Source: Natrinema versiforme (GTDB lineage: Archaea; Halobacteriota; Halobacteria; Halobacteriales; Natrialbaceae). From it: DNA of 64,000 nucleotides. Shown piece by piece: positions 7,931-16,668 of this stretch. The notes under the pieces were generated by a model, which searched no databases, was not told the DNA's origin, and was given only the letters and a program-made list of their open reading frames with translations. The position numbers were made by a program, and so were the translations under genes. Each line of letters starts with the position of its first letter. The stretch's first letter is position 1. Where the stretch lies: contig NZ_CP040330.1 of assembly GCF_005576615.1 (NCBI RefSeq), positions 1,922,001 through 1,986,000 of the forward strand, given 5' to 3'.

Positions 7931-9112
7931 TCAGATGACGCCGTGTTCGCGGTAGAACCGCCGCGTCCGATCGTCGGCCAGCAGCGGCCGGTGGACCTGG
8001 AGCGAGGCGACGCCCGGATAGCTGTTGGCCTCGATGATCCGGAACTCGCCCTCGTCGGTGACGACCAGATCCCAGCCGACGTAGGGGACGTGTGAGAGCG
8101 TCTCCGCGATCTCGAGCAGGCGCTCGCGGATCTCGTCCCAGCCCGGAACCGTCGTCCCTTCGATACGAGCGCCGGTTCCGGGGTGGGTCTCGTGCCAGTC
8201 GACGACGCCGTCGTGGGGATATTCAGCCCCCGCACCGAGACGGCCCGTCTCGCGGTCGATATGAGCGCTCAGTCCGCCGTTCGAGAAGTTGTCCACGGGG
8301 ACCGAATCCGCGGTCCCGATCCGGTGGATCGCGATCGGGACGAACGCCTCTCCAGCCCGCTCGTCGTACATCGTCAGGACCCGAAGCGTGTTCGCCGTCT
8401 CGGAGAACAACTCGGCCGCGTAGTCGGCCTGTTCGACGAACTCGCAGACGAGGTAGTGCTCGAGGTCCGCGAGTTTCTCGGCGAGGGCGGCTTCGCCCGT
8501 CGGCTCGCCGTCGAAGCGGTACTCGCCGTCCGCCCGCTCGAGGAAGTGAACGTTGTTCCCGCCGCCGCCGCTGAACCACTTCAGGACGAGGCGCTCCCCC
8601 TCCGAGAGGTGGTCGTCGAGCCACTCGAGTGGGTCCGGTGTCGGTCCCGCGGTCGCCGACTCGTCCGGGTGCTCGAGTTCGATGCCGCCGTCGGAGGGGA
8701 CCTCCGACGAGGATCGCGAACCGACGGTTCGCTCACCGCCGTCGGTCACGGTCACCCGCTCGGAGGCCGGGTCGAACGTGTGAAACCGTCCGTCGGCGAG
8801 CAATCCGTACACCGCCGGGCGATGCTCTGGGAACTCCCCGAGGACGCGGTGAAAGGCGAGCTTGTTGTCGATCAGCGCGTTCCAGTGGCCGTTGATCCGC
8901 TTCGTTCCGACGAACCGCTGGAAGTCGGTGAGATACGCGGCCGGATCGTGCGACTCGAAGTCGTAGATGACGCCGGACTTGCTCAGAAAGCCGCGTCGGT
9001 AGAGCCGGAGCCGGCGACGGGGCGAGAGGTCGAACGACGAGCCAGTCCGCCGTTCCGCGCGGAGTAGCTTGCGTCCCTGATCCGCCGTCCGATAGAGTCG
9101 AGCGATGTCCAT
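7931..9112 (-). CDS. ATP-grasp protein, sugar-transfer-associated type
   Basis: 393 residues. The C-terminal part has ATP-grasp features: a lysine region in ERLVLKWFSGGGGNN, an acidic metal-binding pattern, and the closing block VGWDLVVTDEGEFRIIEANS with the Glu-x-Asn metal ligand pair. The N-terminal 130 residues (LYRRGFLSKSGVIYDFESHDPAAYL and KRINGHWNALIDNKLAFHRVL) match the pattern of ATP-grasp enzymes linked to sugar transfer and capsule loci. The product is unknown; ligation of an amino or carboxyl group onto a glycan or small molecule is plausible. It is not clustered with glycosyltransferases here, but such genes occur at the other end of the window. Confidence 0.75.
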   Translation of the reverse strand: MDIARLYRTADQGRKLLRAERRTGSSFDLSPRRRLRLYRRGFLSKSGVIYDFESHDPAAYLTDFQRFVGTKRINGHWNALIDNKLAFHRVLGEFPEHRPAVYGLLADGRFHTFDPASERVTVTDGGERTVGSRSSSEVPSDGGIELEHPDESATAGPTPDPLEWLDDHLSEGERLVLKWFSGGGGNNVHFLERADGEYRFDGEPTGEAALAEKLADLEHYLVCEFVEQADYAAELFSETANTLRVLTMYDERAGEAFVPIAIHRIGTADSVPVDNFSNGGLSAHIDRETGRLGAGAEYPHDGVVDWHETHPGTGARIEGTTVPGWDEIRERLLEIAETLSHVPYVGWDLVVTDEGEFRIIEANSYPGVASLQVHRPLLADDRTRRFYREHGVI

Positions 9113-9190
9113 CGACGACGACTTCGGGGGCGTGGCCCATACTTATCGGCGAGATAACGATCCGCCCGCCAGCGAGAACTGTTTCGCTCG

Positions 9191-10375
9191 TTAAAACGCC
9201 CGCTTGATCTTCTCGAAGAAGCCTTCCTTCACTTCGATTTCGTCACCGCCGGCTTCGGCGAACTCCTCGAGCGCGTCGCGCTGTTCCTCGTTCAGGCTCT
9301 CGGGGGTGACGACCTGGACCTGCACGTAGAGATCGCCCTGTCCGCGCCCGCGCAGCCGCGGCATGCCCTTGCCCTCGAGGCGGAACGTCTCGCCGCTCTG
9401 GGTCCCGTCGGGGATCTCGAACTCGGCGGCCCCCTCGAGCGTCGGGACTTCGACGGTGTCGCCGAAGGTGGCCTGCGGGAACGAGATCGGCAGCCGGTAC
9501 TGGAGGTCGTCGCCGTCGCGTTCGAACTCCTCGTGCTCGCGAATCGAGACGTCGATCAGCAGGTCGCCGTGGCGACCGCCCTCGGGGCTGGGCGCGCCTT
9601 CGCCTTCCATGCGGAGCGTTTGCCCCTCCTGAATGCCGGCCGGGACTTCGACGGTCAGCGACGCCTCGTTCCGGACGTAGCCCTCGCCGCGACACTCGCC
9701 GCAGGTTTCCGAGTACAGCGTCCCCTCGCCCTCACAGCGGGGACAGGCCGTCGTCTGCTGGACCCGACCGAGCGGCGTCTGCTGGACCTGGGTCACCTGC
9801 CCGCGGCCCTGACACTGCGGGCAGGTTTCGGCGTCGGCTTCCGGCGGGTGTCCCTCGCCTTCGCAGACATCGCACTCCTCGGGTCGCTCGACGGTGAACT
9901 GCTTTTCGGCGCCCTCGTAGGCCTCCTCCAAGTCGATCTCGAGTTCGGTTCGGAGGTCTCGCCCTTTGCGGGGTCGACGGCGACCGCGACCGCCGCCACC
10001 ACCGCCACCGAAGACCTGCTCGAAGAGATCGCCGAGACCGCCGCCACCCATGCCACCGCCGCCCATTCCGCCACCACCCATGCCGCCGAACGGGCCGCCG
10101 CCCATCCCGCCGGCACCGCCGGCGTCGCTGGCGTCGAAGCCGTGTTTCTCGGCCTGCTCGTAGCGGTCGTGACCCATCTGGTCGTAGGCCTCGCGTTTCT
10201 CCTCGTCGGTCAGCACCTGCTTCGCTTTCTGGATCTTCTTGAACTTCTCCTCGGCGTCGGGGTCGTCGCTGACGTCCGGATGGTACTCGGTGGCCTTCGA
10301 CCGATACGCCTGTTTTATCTCCTCGGTAGACGCGTCGGGGCTCACGCCGAGAACGTCATAGAAGTCCTCGCTCAT
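9191..10375 (-). CDS. dnaJ: Chaperone DnaJ (Hsp40)
   Basis: 394-residue type I J-protein that stimulates DnaK ATPase and delivers unfolded substrates. The J domain at 1-70 carries His-Pro-Asp at 32-34. A glycine/methionine-rich linker (many GGMGGG units) follows. Four zinc-binding repeats come next: CDVCEGEG, CPQCQGRG, CPRCEGEG and CGECRGEG. Two C-terminal substrate-binding domains complete the protein. I start at ATG 10375 because MSEDFYDVLGV is the canonical beginning; the frame stays open upstream but without family character. It lies downstream of dnaK on the same strand with a 250-base gap. Confidence 0.96.
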   Translation of the reverse strand: MSEDFYDVLGVSPDASTEEIKQAYRSKATEYHPDVSDDPDAEEKFKKIQKAKQVLTDEEKREAYDQMGHDRYEQAEKHGFDASDAGGAGGMGGGPFGGMGGGGMGGGGMGGGGLGDLFEQVFGGGGGGGRGRRRPRKGRDLRTELEIDLEEAYEGAEKQFTVERPEECDVCEGEGHPPEADAETCPQCQGRGQVTQVQQTPLGRVQQTTACPRCEGEGTLYSETCGECRGEGYVRNEASLTVEVPAGIQEGQTLRMEGEGAPSPEGGRHGDLLIDVSIREHEEFERDGDDLQYRLPISFPQATFGDTVEVPTLEGAAEFEIPDGTQSGETFRLEGKGMPRLRGRGQGDLYVQVQVVTPESLNEEQRDALEEFAEAGGDEIEVKEGFFEKIKRAF

Positions 10376-10627
10376 TCGTTGTGCCACCGATACTCGGTTG
10401 AGACACTTGAAACGACCGTTCCGAACTTTTTCCGCCTCGGGTTCGCCACGGGCGAACCACTCGGCGCAAAAACTTCGATGAAAAAGACCGCCTCCGCGGA
10501 CTCCGTCCGCTTCGGCGGGGAACCGCTCGCTGTGCTCGCGGATGCTCACCGCGGAACTACCCTCACGTTGACGCGTGGAATCCAATATCCGAGCGGCGAA
10601 TCGAGGGCAGGTGGCGAGTTATCGGCG

Positions 10628-12559
10628 TTACTCCTCGTCTTCGTCGTCCTCGAAGTCGACGTCCTCGAAGTCGGCGTCGACGAATTCCTCGCCCTCGCCG
10701 TCGGCAGCGCCGGCGTCAGGGCCAGGGTTGGGGCCGCCGCCCATGCCGGCACCGCCGGCGCCCGCTGCGCCGCCGGCCGCACCGCCAGCGGCACCGCCGG
10801 CAGCGCCCGCACCGGCTTCCTGCTGGTAGACCTGCTTGCCGATCTCTTGGAGTTCCTCGCTCAGGGCCTCGGTCGCGGACTCGATGGCCTCGGCGTCGGC
10901 CTCGTCGTCGTCGATCGTCGCCTCGAGGTCCTCGATCGCGCCCTCGATGTCGGCGCGTAGGTCGTCGTCGACCTGTTCGTCGTTTTCCTCGAGCAGCGTT
11001 TCGGCGCGCTGGATCGTGGCCTCGGCGGTGTTGCGGGCCTCGATGCGCTGGCGCTTTTGCTGATCCTCTTCGGCGTGTTTCTCGGCCTCGCGCTGCATCT
11101 CCTCGATCTGGGAGTCCGAGAGGCCGGCACCGCCCTCGATGGTGATCTCCTCGGTGGTGCCGCTGCCCTTGTCCTCCGCGCTCACGTTGACGATGCCGTT
11201 CTCGTCGATCGAGAACGTGACCTCGATCTGCGGGGTGCCGGCGGGGGCCGGCGGGATGCCGGTCAGGTGGAACTCGCCGAGCATTTCGTTTTCTTCGGCG
11301 AGTTCGCGCTCACCCTGGAAGACCCGGACCTGCACCGTGGTCTGGTTGTCCGCCGCCGTGGTGAAGATCTTGGACTCCTCGGTCGGAATCGTCGTGTTCT
11401 TCTCGATGAGTCGCTCGAAGAGGCCGCCCTTGACCTCGATACCCAGCGAGAGCGGCGTCACGTCGAGCAGGACGATGTCGTCGACCTCGCCGCCCAGCAC
11501 GCCGCCCTGAATCGCCGCGCCCAGCGAGACGGCCTCGTCGGGGTTGACGTTCTTCTGGGGCTCCTTGCCGGTCAGCTCTTCGACCTTCTCGGTGACCTGT
11601 GGCATCCGAGTCGAGCCGCCGACGAGGAGGACTTCGTCGATCTCGTCCTCGCTATAGCCCGCGTCCTCGAGGGCCTGCTCGGTCGGTTCGACGGTCCGGT
11701 CGATCAGGTCCTGTGTGAGCGACTCGAACTTGGCGCGCGTCATCGACTCCTCGAGGTGGATCGGGCCGTCGTCGGTCGCCGTGATGAACGGGAGGTTGAT
11801 CTCGGTCTCCTTGCGCGAGGAGAGTTCGATCTTGGCCTCCTCGGCGGCATCCTTGAGCCGCTGGAGGGCCTGTCGGTCGTCCCGGAGGTCGATCCCGTGT
11901 TCGTCCTCGAACTCGTCGGCGAGCCAGTCGATGATGGCCTCGTCCCAGTCGTCGCCGCCGAGATCGTTGTCGCCGTTGGTCGCGACGACCTCGTAGACGC
12001 CGCCGCCGAGATCGAGAATAGAGACGTCGAAGGTGCCGCCACCGAGGTCGTAGACGAGGACGGTCTGGTCCTGATCGTCCTCGAGGCCGTAGGCCATCGA
12101 GGCGGCCGTCGGCTCGTTGATGATGCGCTCGACCTCGAACCCGGCGATCTCGCCGGCATCTTTGGTCGCTTGGCGCTGTCGGTCGGAGAAGTACGCGGGG
12201 ACCGTGATGACGGCCTTTTCGACCTCGTCGCCGAGGTAGTCCTCGGCGTCGCGTTTGATCTTCTGGAGGATCATCGCCGAGATCTCTTCGGGCGTGTACT
12301 CCTCGCCCTCGATTTCGACGGTGTAGTCCTCTTCGCCGATGTGGCGCTTGATCGAGGCGATCGTCTTTTCGGGGTTCTGAATCGCCTGGTTCTTCGCCGG
12401 TTTCCCGACGAGTCGCTCGTCGTCGGTAAAGGCGACGACGGAGGGCGTCGTCCGTTCGCCTTCGGCGTTGACGATGATCTCCGGATCGCCGCCTTCCATC
12501 ACCGCGAACGCGCTGTTCGTCGTCCCGAGGTCGATTCCGAGAATCTTGTTGCTCGCCAT
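10628..12559 (-). CDS. dnaK: Chaperone DnaK (Hsp70)
   Basis: 643-residue Hsp70. The nucleotide-binding domain has the phosphate loop [17 protein letters not shown] and the second phosphate motif [14 protein letters not shown], followed by the adenosine motif [12 protein letters not shown]. The linker region [15 protein letters not shown] leads into the substrate-binding domain. A helical lid and a tail of Gly/Ala repeats with an acidic end ([19 protein letters not shown]) close the protein; the acidity is typical of halophiles. It folds proteins in the cytoplasm with DnaJ and GrpE. A TATA box at 12586-12593 sits 27-34 bases before the ATG, so it probably has its own leaderless transcript. Confidence 0.98.
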   Translation of the reverse strand: MASNKILGIDLGTTNSAFAVMEGGDPEIIVNAEGERTTPSVVAFTDDERLVGKPAKNQAIQNPEKTIASIKRHIGEEDYTVEIEGEEYTPEEISAMILQKIKRDAEDYLGDEVEKAVITVPAYFSDRQRQATKDAGEIAGFEVERIINEPTAASMAYGLEDDQDQTVLVYDLGGGTFDVSILDLGGGVYEVVATNGDNDLGGDDWDEAIIDWLADEFEDEHGIDLRDDRQALQRLKDAAEEAKIELSSRKETEINLPFITATDDGPIHLEESMTRAKFESLTQDLIDRTVEPTEQALEDAGYSEDEIDEVLLVGGSTRMPQVTEKVEELTGKEPQKNVNPDEAVSLGAAIQGGVLGGEVDDIVLLDVTPLSLGIEVKGGLFERLIEKNTTIPTEESKIFTTAADNQTTVQVRVFQGERELAEENEMLGEFHLTGIPPAPAGTPQIEVTFSIDENGIVNVSAEDKGSGTTEEITIEGGAGLSDSQIEEMQREAEKHAEEDQQKRQRIEARNTAEATIQRAETLLEENDEQVDDDLRADIEGAIEDLEATIDDDEADAEAIESATEALSEELQEIGKQVYQQEAGAGAAGGAAGGAAGGAAGAGGAGMGGGPNPGPDAGAADGEGEEFVDADFEDVDFEDDEDEE

Positions 12560-12580
12560 TGTGGAGGGGTATTGTGCGCA

Positions 12581-12596
12581 CTTTGTTTTAAAGGTT
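12581..12596 (-). promoter_or_regulatory. dnaK promoter (TATA box)
   Basis: On the minus strand this reads AACCTTTAAAACAAAG. The AT-rich core lies 27-34 bases before the dnaK ATG, the spacing expected for a leaderless archaeal gene. A heat-shock operator is not recognisable. Confidence 0.6.
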
Positions 12597-12748
12597 ACTA
12601 GCCAGACAGCACGACCGAATAAAATCCGGAAACGGCGCGTTACAGCCGCTCTCGCGGCAGTTGGATTGTAGTAAAAACGCGGTAAAATCCGGGGTGACTC
12701 GGTCGGTCAGGCGCTCGGCGTCGTGGTCGCGGGTGGTCTCCACTCGCG

Positions 12749-13957
12749 TTACTCGTCCTCGTCCGCGGGAGCGTCCTCGCCGTCGGCGGCGACTTCGCCG
12801 CCGAGTTCGATCGCCTCGCCGTCGTCGTCTCCCCCCTCGGCAGCAGCCGACGAATCGTCTCCTTCGGTCGAATCGTCGTCTGCGTCGGCGTCGACTGCTG
12901 TGTCCTCGCTGCCGTCGGATTCGGCCGTCTCGTCTGCCGCCTCACCGTCGGCATCATCGGCTTGTTCGCCGCCCTGTTCGTCGGCTTCTGCGTCCACATC
13001 GTCACCCTCCGCATCGGCGAGTTCGCCGTTGGAAACGGTCACCTGTGCGTTCTGGATGACCTTATCGCCCATCTCGTAGCCGGGCGTGTAGACATCGGCG
13101 ACGGTCCCCTCGGGCTGATCGCTGTCGACCTGCATCATGACCTCGTGGCGCTGCGGGTCGGTCTCGGCACCCGGTTCAGGGTCGATCTCGGAGACGTTCT
13201 CGTCCTCGAGGATGCGGTCGAACTCCCGGAGCGTCATCTCGACGCCGTCCTGGAGGCTCTCGGCGTCGCCGCTCTCCTCCTCGAGTGCGCGTTTGAGGTT
13301 GTCGCGGACGCCGATGAGCCGTTCGACGAGGTCCTCGGTGGCGCGGTCTTTAATCTGTTGCTGGCGCTTCTTGGCGCGTTTCTTGTAGTTCTGGAAGTCG
13401 GCCTGTTTGCGCTTGAGTCGGCTCTTGAGGTCCTCGACTTCCGCCTCGTACTCCGCCAGCTGCTCGTCGCGCTCGTCGATCGCCTGTTCGTACTCGTCGA
13501 GTTCGTCCTGCAGTTCGCCGATGGTCTCGGCCTGGGACTCGATGCGTTCCGTGAGATCCTCGAGTTCCTCGCGCTGGTGGGAGACGGTGCCGTTGAGATC
13601 GCGGGCCTCCTCGACGATCGAGTTGACCTTGCGGGCGAGTTCGTCGTCGTACTCGGTGACCCGGTCGAGGACCCGCTGGACGTCCTCGCTCGTTTCCGGC
13701 GCGTCCCCGGATGCGTCGTCCGCATCCGCGGCCGGCTCGGTTTCCGACGGCGCGTCGGCGTCCCCGTCGGTCGCGTCGCGACTCGAGTCGGCGTCCGCGC
13801 TCGCGGAGTCCGATGTCGCGTCGCTCGAGTCGGGAGTCGGTTCCGATTCCCCGTCCGTCGACGCCCCGGGATCCGCGTCGGCCGTCTCGCCGTCGTCGGA
13901 TTCCTCCTCGGACGGGACACCCTGGGCGGACGTGTTCGTGCCCTCGTCTTCGCTCAT
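12749..13957 (-). CDS. grpE: Nucleotide exchange factor GrpE with long acidic extensions
   Basis: 402 residues, about twice the usual GrpE length. The core lies near residues 150-310: a long coiled coil (ERIESQAETIGELQDELDEY onward), the FQNYKKRAKKRQQQIKDRATEDLVERLIGVRDNLKRAL region and the beta domain ending TPGYEMGDKVIQNAQVTVS. The first 100 and last 90 residues are low-complexity Asp/Glu/Ser/Ala runs. GrpE releases ADP from DnaK. A TATA-like stretch lies 20-30 bases before the ATG. The acidic arms are probably a halophilic solubility feature; any further role is unknown. Confidence 0.93.
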   Translation of the reverse strand: MSEDEGTNTSAQGVPSEEESDDGETADADPGASTDGESEPTPDSSDATSDSASADADSSRDATDGDADAPSETEPAADADDASGDAPETSEDVQRVLDRVTEYDDELARKVNSIVEEARDLNGTVSHQREELEDLTERIESQAETIGELQDELDEYEQAIDERDEQLAEYEAEVEDLKSRLKRKQADFQNYKKRAKKRQQQIKDRATEDLVERLIGVRDNLKRALEEESGDAESLQDGVEMTLREFDRILEDENVSEIDPEPGAETDPQRHEVMMQVDSDQPEGTVADVYTPGYEMGDKVIQNAQVTVSNGELADAEGDDVDAEADEQGGEQADDADGEAADETAESDGSEDTAVDADADDDSTEGDDSSAAAEGGDDDGEAIELGGEVAADGEDAPADEDE

Positions 13958-13976
13958 GTGCCAGTCAACGAACAGC

Positions 13977-13990
13977 GGTAATAAAAGGGT
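13977..13990 (-). promoter_or_regulatory. grpE promoter (TATA box)
   Basis: Minus-strand reading ACCCTTTTATTACC, centred about 26 bases before the grpE ATG. It fits a leaderless start for the chaperone group. Confidence 0.55.
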
Positions 13991-14070
13991 TGAGGTAGCC
14001 GGATCGGCGCGTGCGAGTCCCTTACAGTTCGTGGAGAACCGTTATGGCGCTGCTGGGAACGGGTTTCCCT

Positions 14071-14373
14071 ATGGACTGTCTCTTCTGTGGGTCGCAGGTG
14101 CGGTTCGACCAGCACAAGATGGCCCATCGGATCTTCGAGGTCTCGGACACCGAAAACAAGTGGTGGCTCTGTCGGGACTGCGCCGAGATACGCGACCGCG
14201 GCGACAAGACTAAGGGACTCTCCGGCGCGGGCGGAACGTGCATCGACTGTGAGGAGGAGGCGGCCTACGCCATCACGCTGCTGAAGAAAACGCCCCGCGG
14301 AGACGTCGAATCCGACGGTACCGTCTTTCACGTGCTCTGTGAAACGCACTTCGACGAACGGAAGGGCGAGTGA
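14071..14373 (+). CDS. Small zinc-binding protein (multiple CxxC)
   Basis: 100-residue protein with four paired metal-ligand sites: CLFC at the N terminus, CRDC near 34-37, CIDC in the middle, and a late Cys-x-x-His (LCETH). This suggests two structural zinc sites. It is not recognised as a named family. It overlaps nothing but ends just before the helicase gene region, and may be expressed separately. ATG 14071 (MDCLFCG) is preferred because the metal motif begins at once; an ATG at 14044 would add nine residues. Confidence 0.65.
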   Translation: MDCLFCGSQVRFDQHKMAHRIFEVSDTENKWWLCRDCAEIRDRGDKTKGLSGAGGTCIDCEEEAAYAITLLKKTPRGDVESDGTVFHVLCETHFDERKGE

Positions 14374-14454
14374 CGAGGCGAGAGGGCCCCGGCTCCGCGT
14401 CGGGCAGCGCACCACGCGAGGACCGACGGCGGTGGACGAAGGGGAACACCCGAC

Positions 14455-14464
14455 AGTATTTGTA
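14455..14464 (+). promoter_or_regulatory. Promoter (TATA box) of the XPB-like helicase gene
   Basis: AGTATTTGTA lies 23-32 bases before the GTG at 14487. This supports a leaderless transcript from that GTG rather than the longer upstream reading. Confidence 0.55.
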
Positions 14465-14486
14465 CGTCCTGCCCCGACTGTGGCCC

Positions 14487-15923
14487 GTGACGCGGACATC
14501 GAGCGACGGCGCGACGCCGATCGAACTCCGATACGAGGACGGCACGATCCGGATCGACGGCCTCGAGGGAGCGTCGGTCTCGCCGTCGTCGCTCCGCGCG
14601 TCGGTTCCCGATCTCGAGGCGGATCCGCGGACCGACGGCTGGCGCGTTCCGGCCGGCGGCTACGCCGCCCTGCGGGCAGCACTGACCGACGCCGACGCCG
14701 CGATCGACGACCGGGTCCTCGATCTCGAGTCCGTCTCCGATCTCCACTCGGCGTACGAACTCCGCGACTATCAGGAAACGGCCCTCGAGGCGTGGCTCGA
14801 GACCGACCGCTGGGCCGATGCGCCGTCCCTCGATTCGGTCCCGCGAGCGCCCGCCGGCGTCCTCGAACTGCCGACCGGCAGCGGCAAGACGGTCATCGCG
14901 CTGGCGGCGATCGAGCGGCTCTCGGTGCCGACGCTCGTCGTCGTGCCGACGATCGACCTGCTCGAGCAGTGGGTCGGGGAACTCGAGCGCGAGTTCGGAC
15001 CCCCGATCGGGCGCTTCGGCGGCGGCGAACAGCGCCTCGAGCCGATCACGGTCTCGACGTACGACTCGGCGTACCTCAAAGCTGACTCGGTGGGCGACCG
15101 GTTCGGTCTCGTCGTCTTCGACGAGGTCCACCACCTCGGCGGCGAGGGCTACCGCGAAATCGCGCGGCTGCTCGCCGCGCCCGCCCGGGTGGGACTGACC
15201 GCGACCTTCGAGCGCCCCGACGGCGCACACGAGGTCATCGAGGAGATCGTTGGGCCGCTGGTCCACCGCGTCGACGTGGACGAACTCGCCGGCGACCACC
15301 TCGCGAACTACGATGTCAAGCGACTCGAGGTCTCGCTGACCCCCGACGAGCGCGAGGAGTACGAGCGGGCACAGGGCGTTTTCACGGACTACCTCGCGAA
15401 ATCGAACATCGAGATGCGAAGCGGCTCGGACTATCGGGAACTCGTCAAGCGGTCCGGTTCCGACCCCGAAGCCCGCGAGGCGCTGCTCGCGCGCCAGCGC
15501 GCACGGGAGATCATGCTCGGCAGCGAGAACAAGCTCGCGACGCTCGCGGACGTCCTCGACGACCACCGCGGCGAGCGGACCATCGTCTTCACGGCGCACA
15601 ACGACCTCGCGTACGATGTCAGCGAGCGGTTCCTGCTGCCGACGATCACCCACCAGACCGGGGCCGCGGAGCGACGGGAGATCCTCGAGCGCTTCCGCGA
15701 GGGCACCTACACCCGGATCGCGACCTCGAACGTGCTCGACGAGGGGGTCGATGTCCCCGACGCGAACGTCGCGGTCGTGCTCTCGGGCAGCGGCAGCGAA
15801 CGCGAGTTCACGCAGCGGTTGGGACGGATTCTGCGGCCGACGGCCGACGGCAGTCGCGCGCTGCTCTACGAAGTGGTGAGCGAGGACACCGGGGAGGAAC
15901 GCGTCGCCAGTCGGCGGCGGTAG
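14487..15923 (+). CDS. XPB/Rad25-like superfamily 2 DNA helicase
   Basis: 478-residue SF2 helicase. An N-terminal damage-recognition-like region leads to the Q-motif-like ELRDYQETALEAW. Walker A follows as LPTGSGKT (Lys134), then Walker B LVVFDEVHHL, motif III VGLTATFERPD, and the C-terminal RecA domain with TIVFTAHN, the TSNVLDEGVDVPDANVAVVLSG block and the arginine-finger motif QRLGRILRP. XPB proteins unwind DNA at damaged sites and promoters and in archaea work with the nuclease Bax1, encoded 0.7 kb downstream. The frame is open further upstream, but the family-like N terminus and the TATA box favour GTG 14487. Confidence 0.88.
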   Translation: MTRTSSDGATPIELRYEDGTIRIDGLEGASVSPSSLRASVPDLEADPRTDGWRVPAGGYAALRAALTDADAAIDDRVLDLESVSDLHSAYELRDYQETALEAWLETDRWADAPSLDSVPRAPAGVLELPTGSGKTVIALAAIERLSVPTLVVVPTIDLLEQWVGELEREFGPPIGRFGGGEQRLEPITVSTYDSAYLKADSVGDRFGLVVFDEVHHLGGEGYREIARLLAAPARVGLTATFERPDGAHEVIEEIVGPLVHRVDVDELAGDHLANYDVKRLEVSLTPDEREEYERAQGVFTDYLAKSNIEMRSGSDYRELVKRSGSDPEAREALLARQRAREIMLGSENKLATLADVLDDHRGERTIVFTAHNDLAYDVSERFLLPTITHQTGAAERREILERFREGTYTRIATSNVLDEGVDVPDANVAVVLSGSGSEREFTQRLGRILRPTADGSRALLYEVVSEDTGEERVASRRR

Positions 15924-15971
15924 CCGTTTACGAGCGGGAGAGACCGATGAGAGCGACGAATCACAGTCACG

Positions 15972-16547
15972 TCACTCGTAGCCGTCCACGTTCCACTGTC
16001 CGCCGAGTTCGGAGCGCTCGAACGTCTGGAAGGAGCCGCGCTGGAAGATCGTCACGCGGCCGGTCTCCTCGCTGAGCGTGACCGTCGAGATCACGTTCGG
16101 CCGTCGTGAGGTGTCCAGCGCGCTCATGTGGCGCGATCCCATCCAGTCCTCGTACTCGCTGTCGGTCTCCTCGGCGGCCTCGAGGGCGCCGGGAACGATG
16201 TCCCGAAATCGGACCATCTGATTTTGCACGACGCCGTCGACGCTGACGACGAGCGCGCCGTCCCGCGTCATCGCCACCTCCCGCGCCGCCTCGAAAAAGG
16301 TGTCCAGATCCAGACAAACGTCGCGACAGCGGTCCGTCGGCCACGTGTTGTCCCCCATCGGATCCGCGAAGTCCGCGACCGAGGGGCCGGTGACGACGGC
16401 GACGTACATGCCGGGCCCCTTGACGTACTGCTCGTCCCACCGGTCGAAGTCGAGGCTGATCCCTTCGAACGAGTGGACGAGACAGTCGACCAGCTCCCGG
16501 ACGCCGTCGTGGGTCTCGTACTCGATCCGGAGCGCCGAGCGATCCAT
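15972..16547 (-). CDS. dacZ: Diadenylate cyclase DacZ (c-di-AMP synthase)
   Basis: 191 residues containing a DisA-N (DAC) domain, which joins two ATP into the second messenger cyclic di-AMP. The catalytic DGA motif is at 96-98 (TRDGALVVSVDGVV). The second nucleotide motif, usually RHRxA in bacteria, reads GSRHMSA here at 137-143, followed by the strand GRVTIFQRG. The N-terminal 85 residues match no bacterial DAC partner domain I recognise. Haloferax volcanii has one DacZ and its level is tightly controlled; that is established knowledge. The gene lies antisense between XPB and Bax1. ATG 16547 is chosen; the upstream reading is Ser/Arg-rich and not protein-like. Confidence 0.82.
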   Translation of the reverse strand: MDRSALRIEYETHDGVRELVDCLVHSFEGISLDFDRWDEQYVKGPGMYVAVVTGPSVADFADPMGDNTWPTDRCRDVCLDLDTFFEAAREVAMTRDGALVVSVDGVVQNQMVRFRDIVPGALEAAEETDSEYEDWMGSRHMSALDTSRRPNVISTVTLSEETGRVTIFQRGSFQTFERSELGGQWNVDGYE

Positions 16548-16668
16548 ACGACTGAGTTGGGACGGGATCGCCGTAATGTCGCTGCCTGAACGGTCGCGAG
16601 AGGAGGAAGACGGCTCGAGCGGGTGCCGTCCGGGCCACTTTTGGCGACGCCGCGCCGACACGAGATAG

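Noticed and set aside
10000-10120. Repetitive GGMGGG/GGAA-type sequence in dnaJ and dnaK as possible mobile repeats
   Set aside because: Explained by the glycine-rich linker of DnaJ and the Gly/Ala tail of DnaK.
12749-13957. GrpE acidic extensions as a fused second domain
   Set aside because: Both are low-complexity Asp/Glu/Ser runs with no fold signature; better read as halophilic disordered arms.
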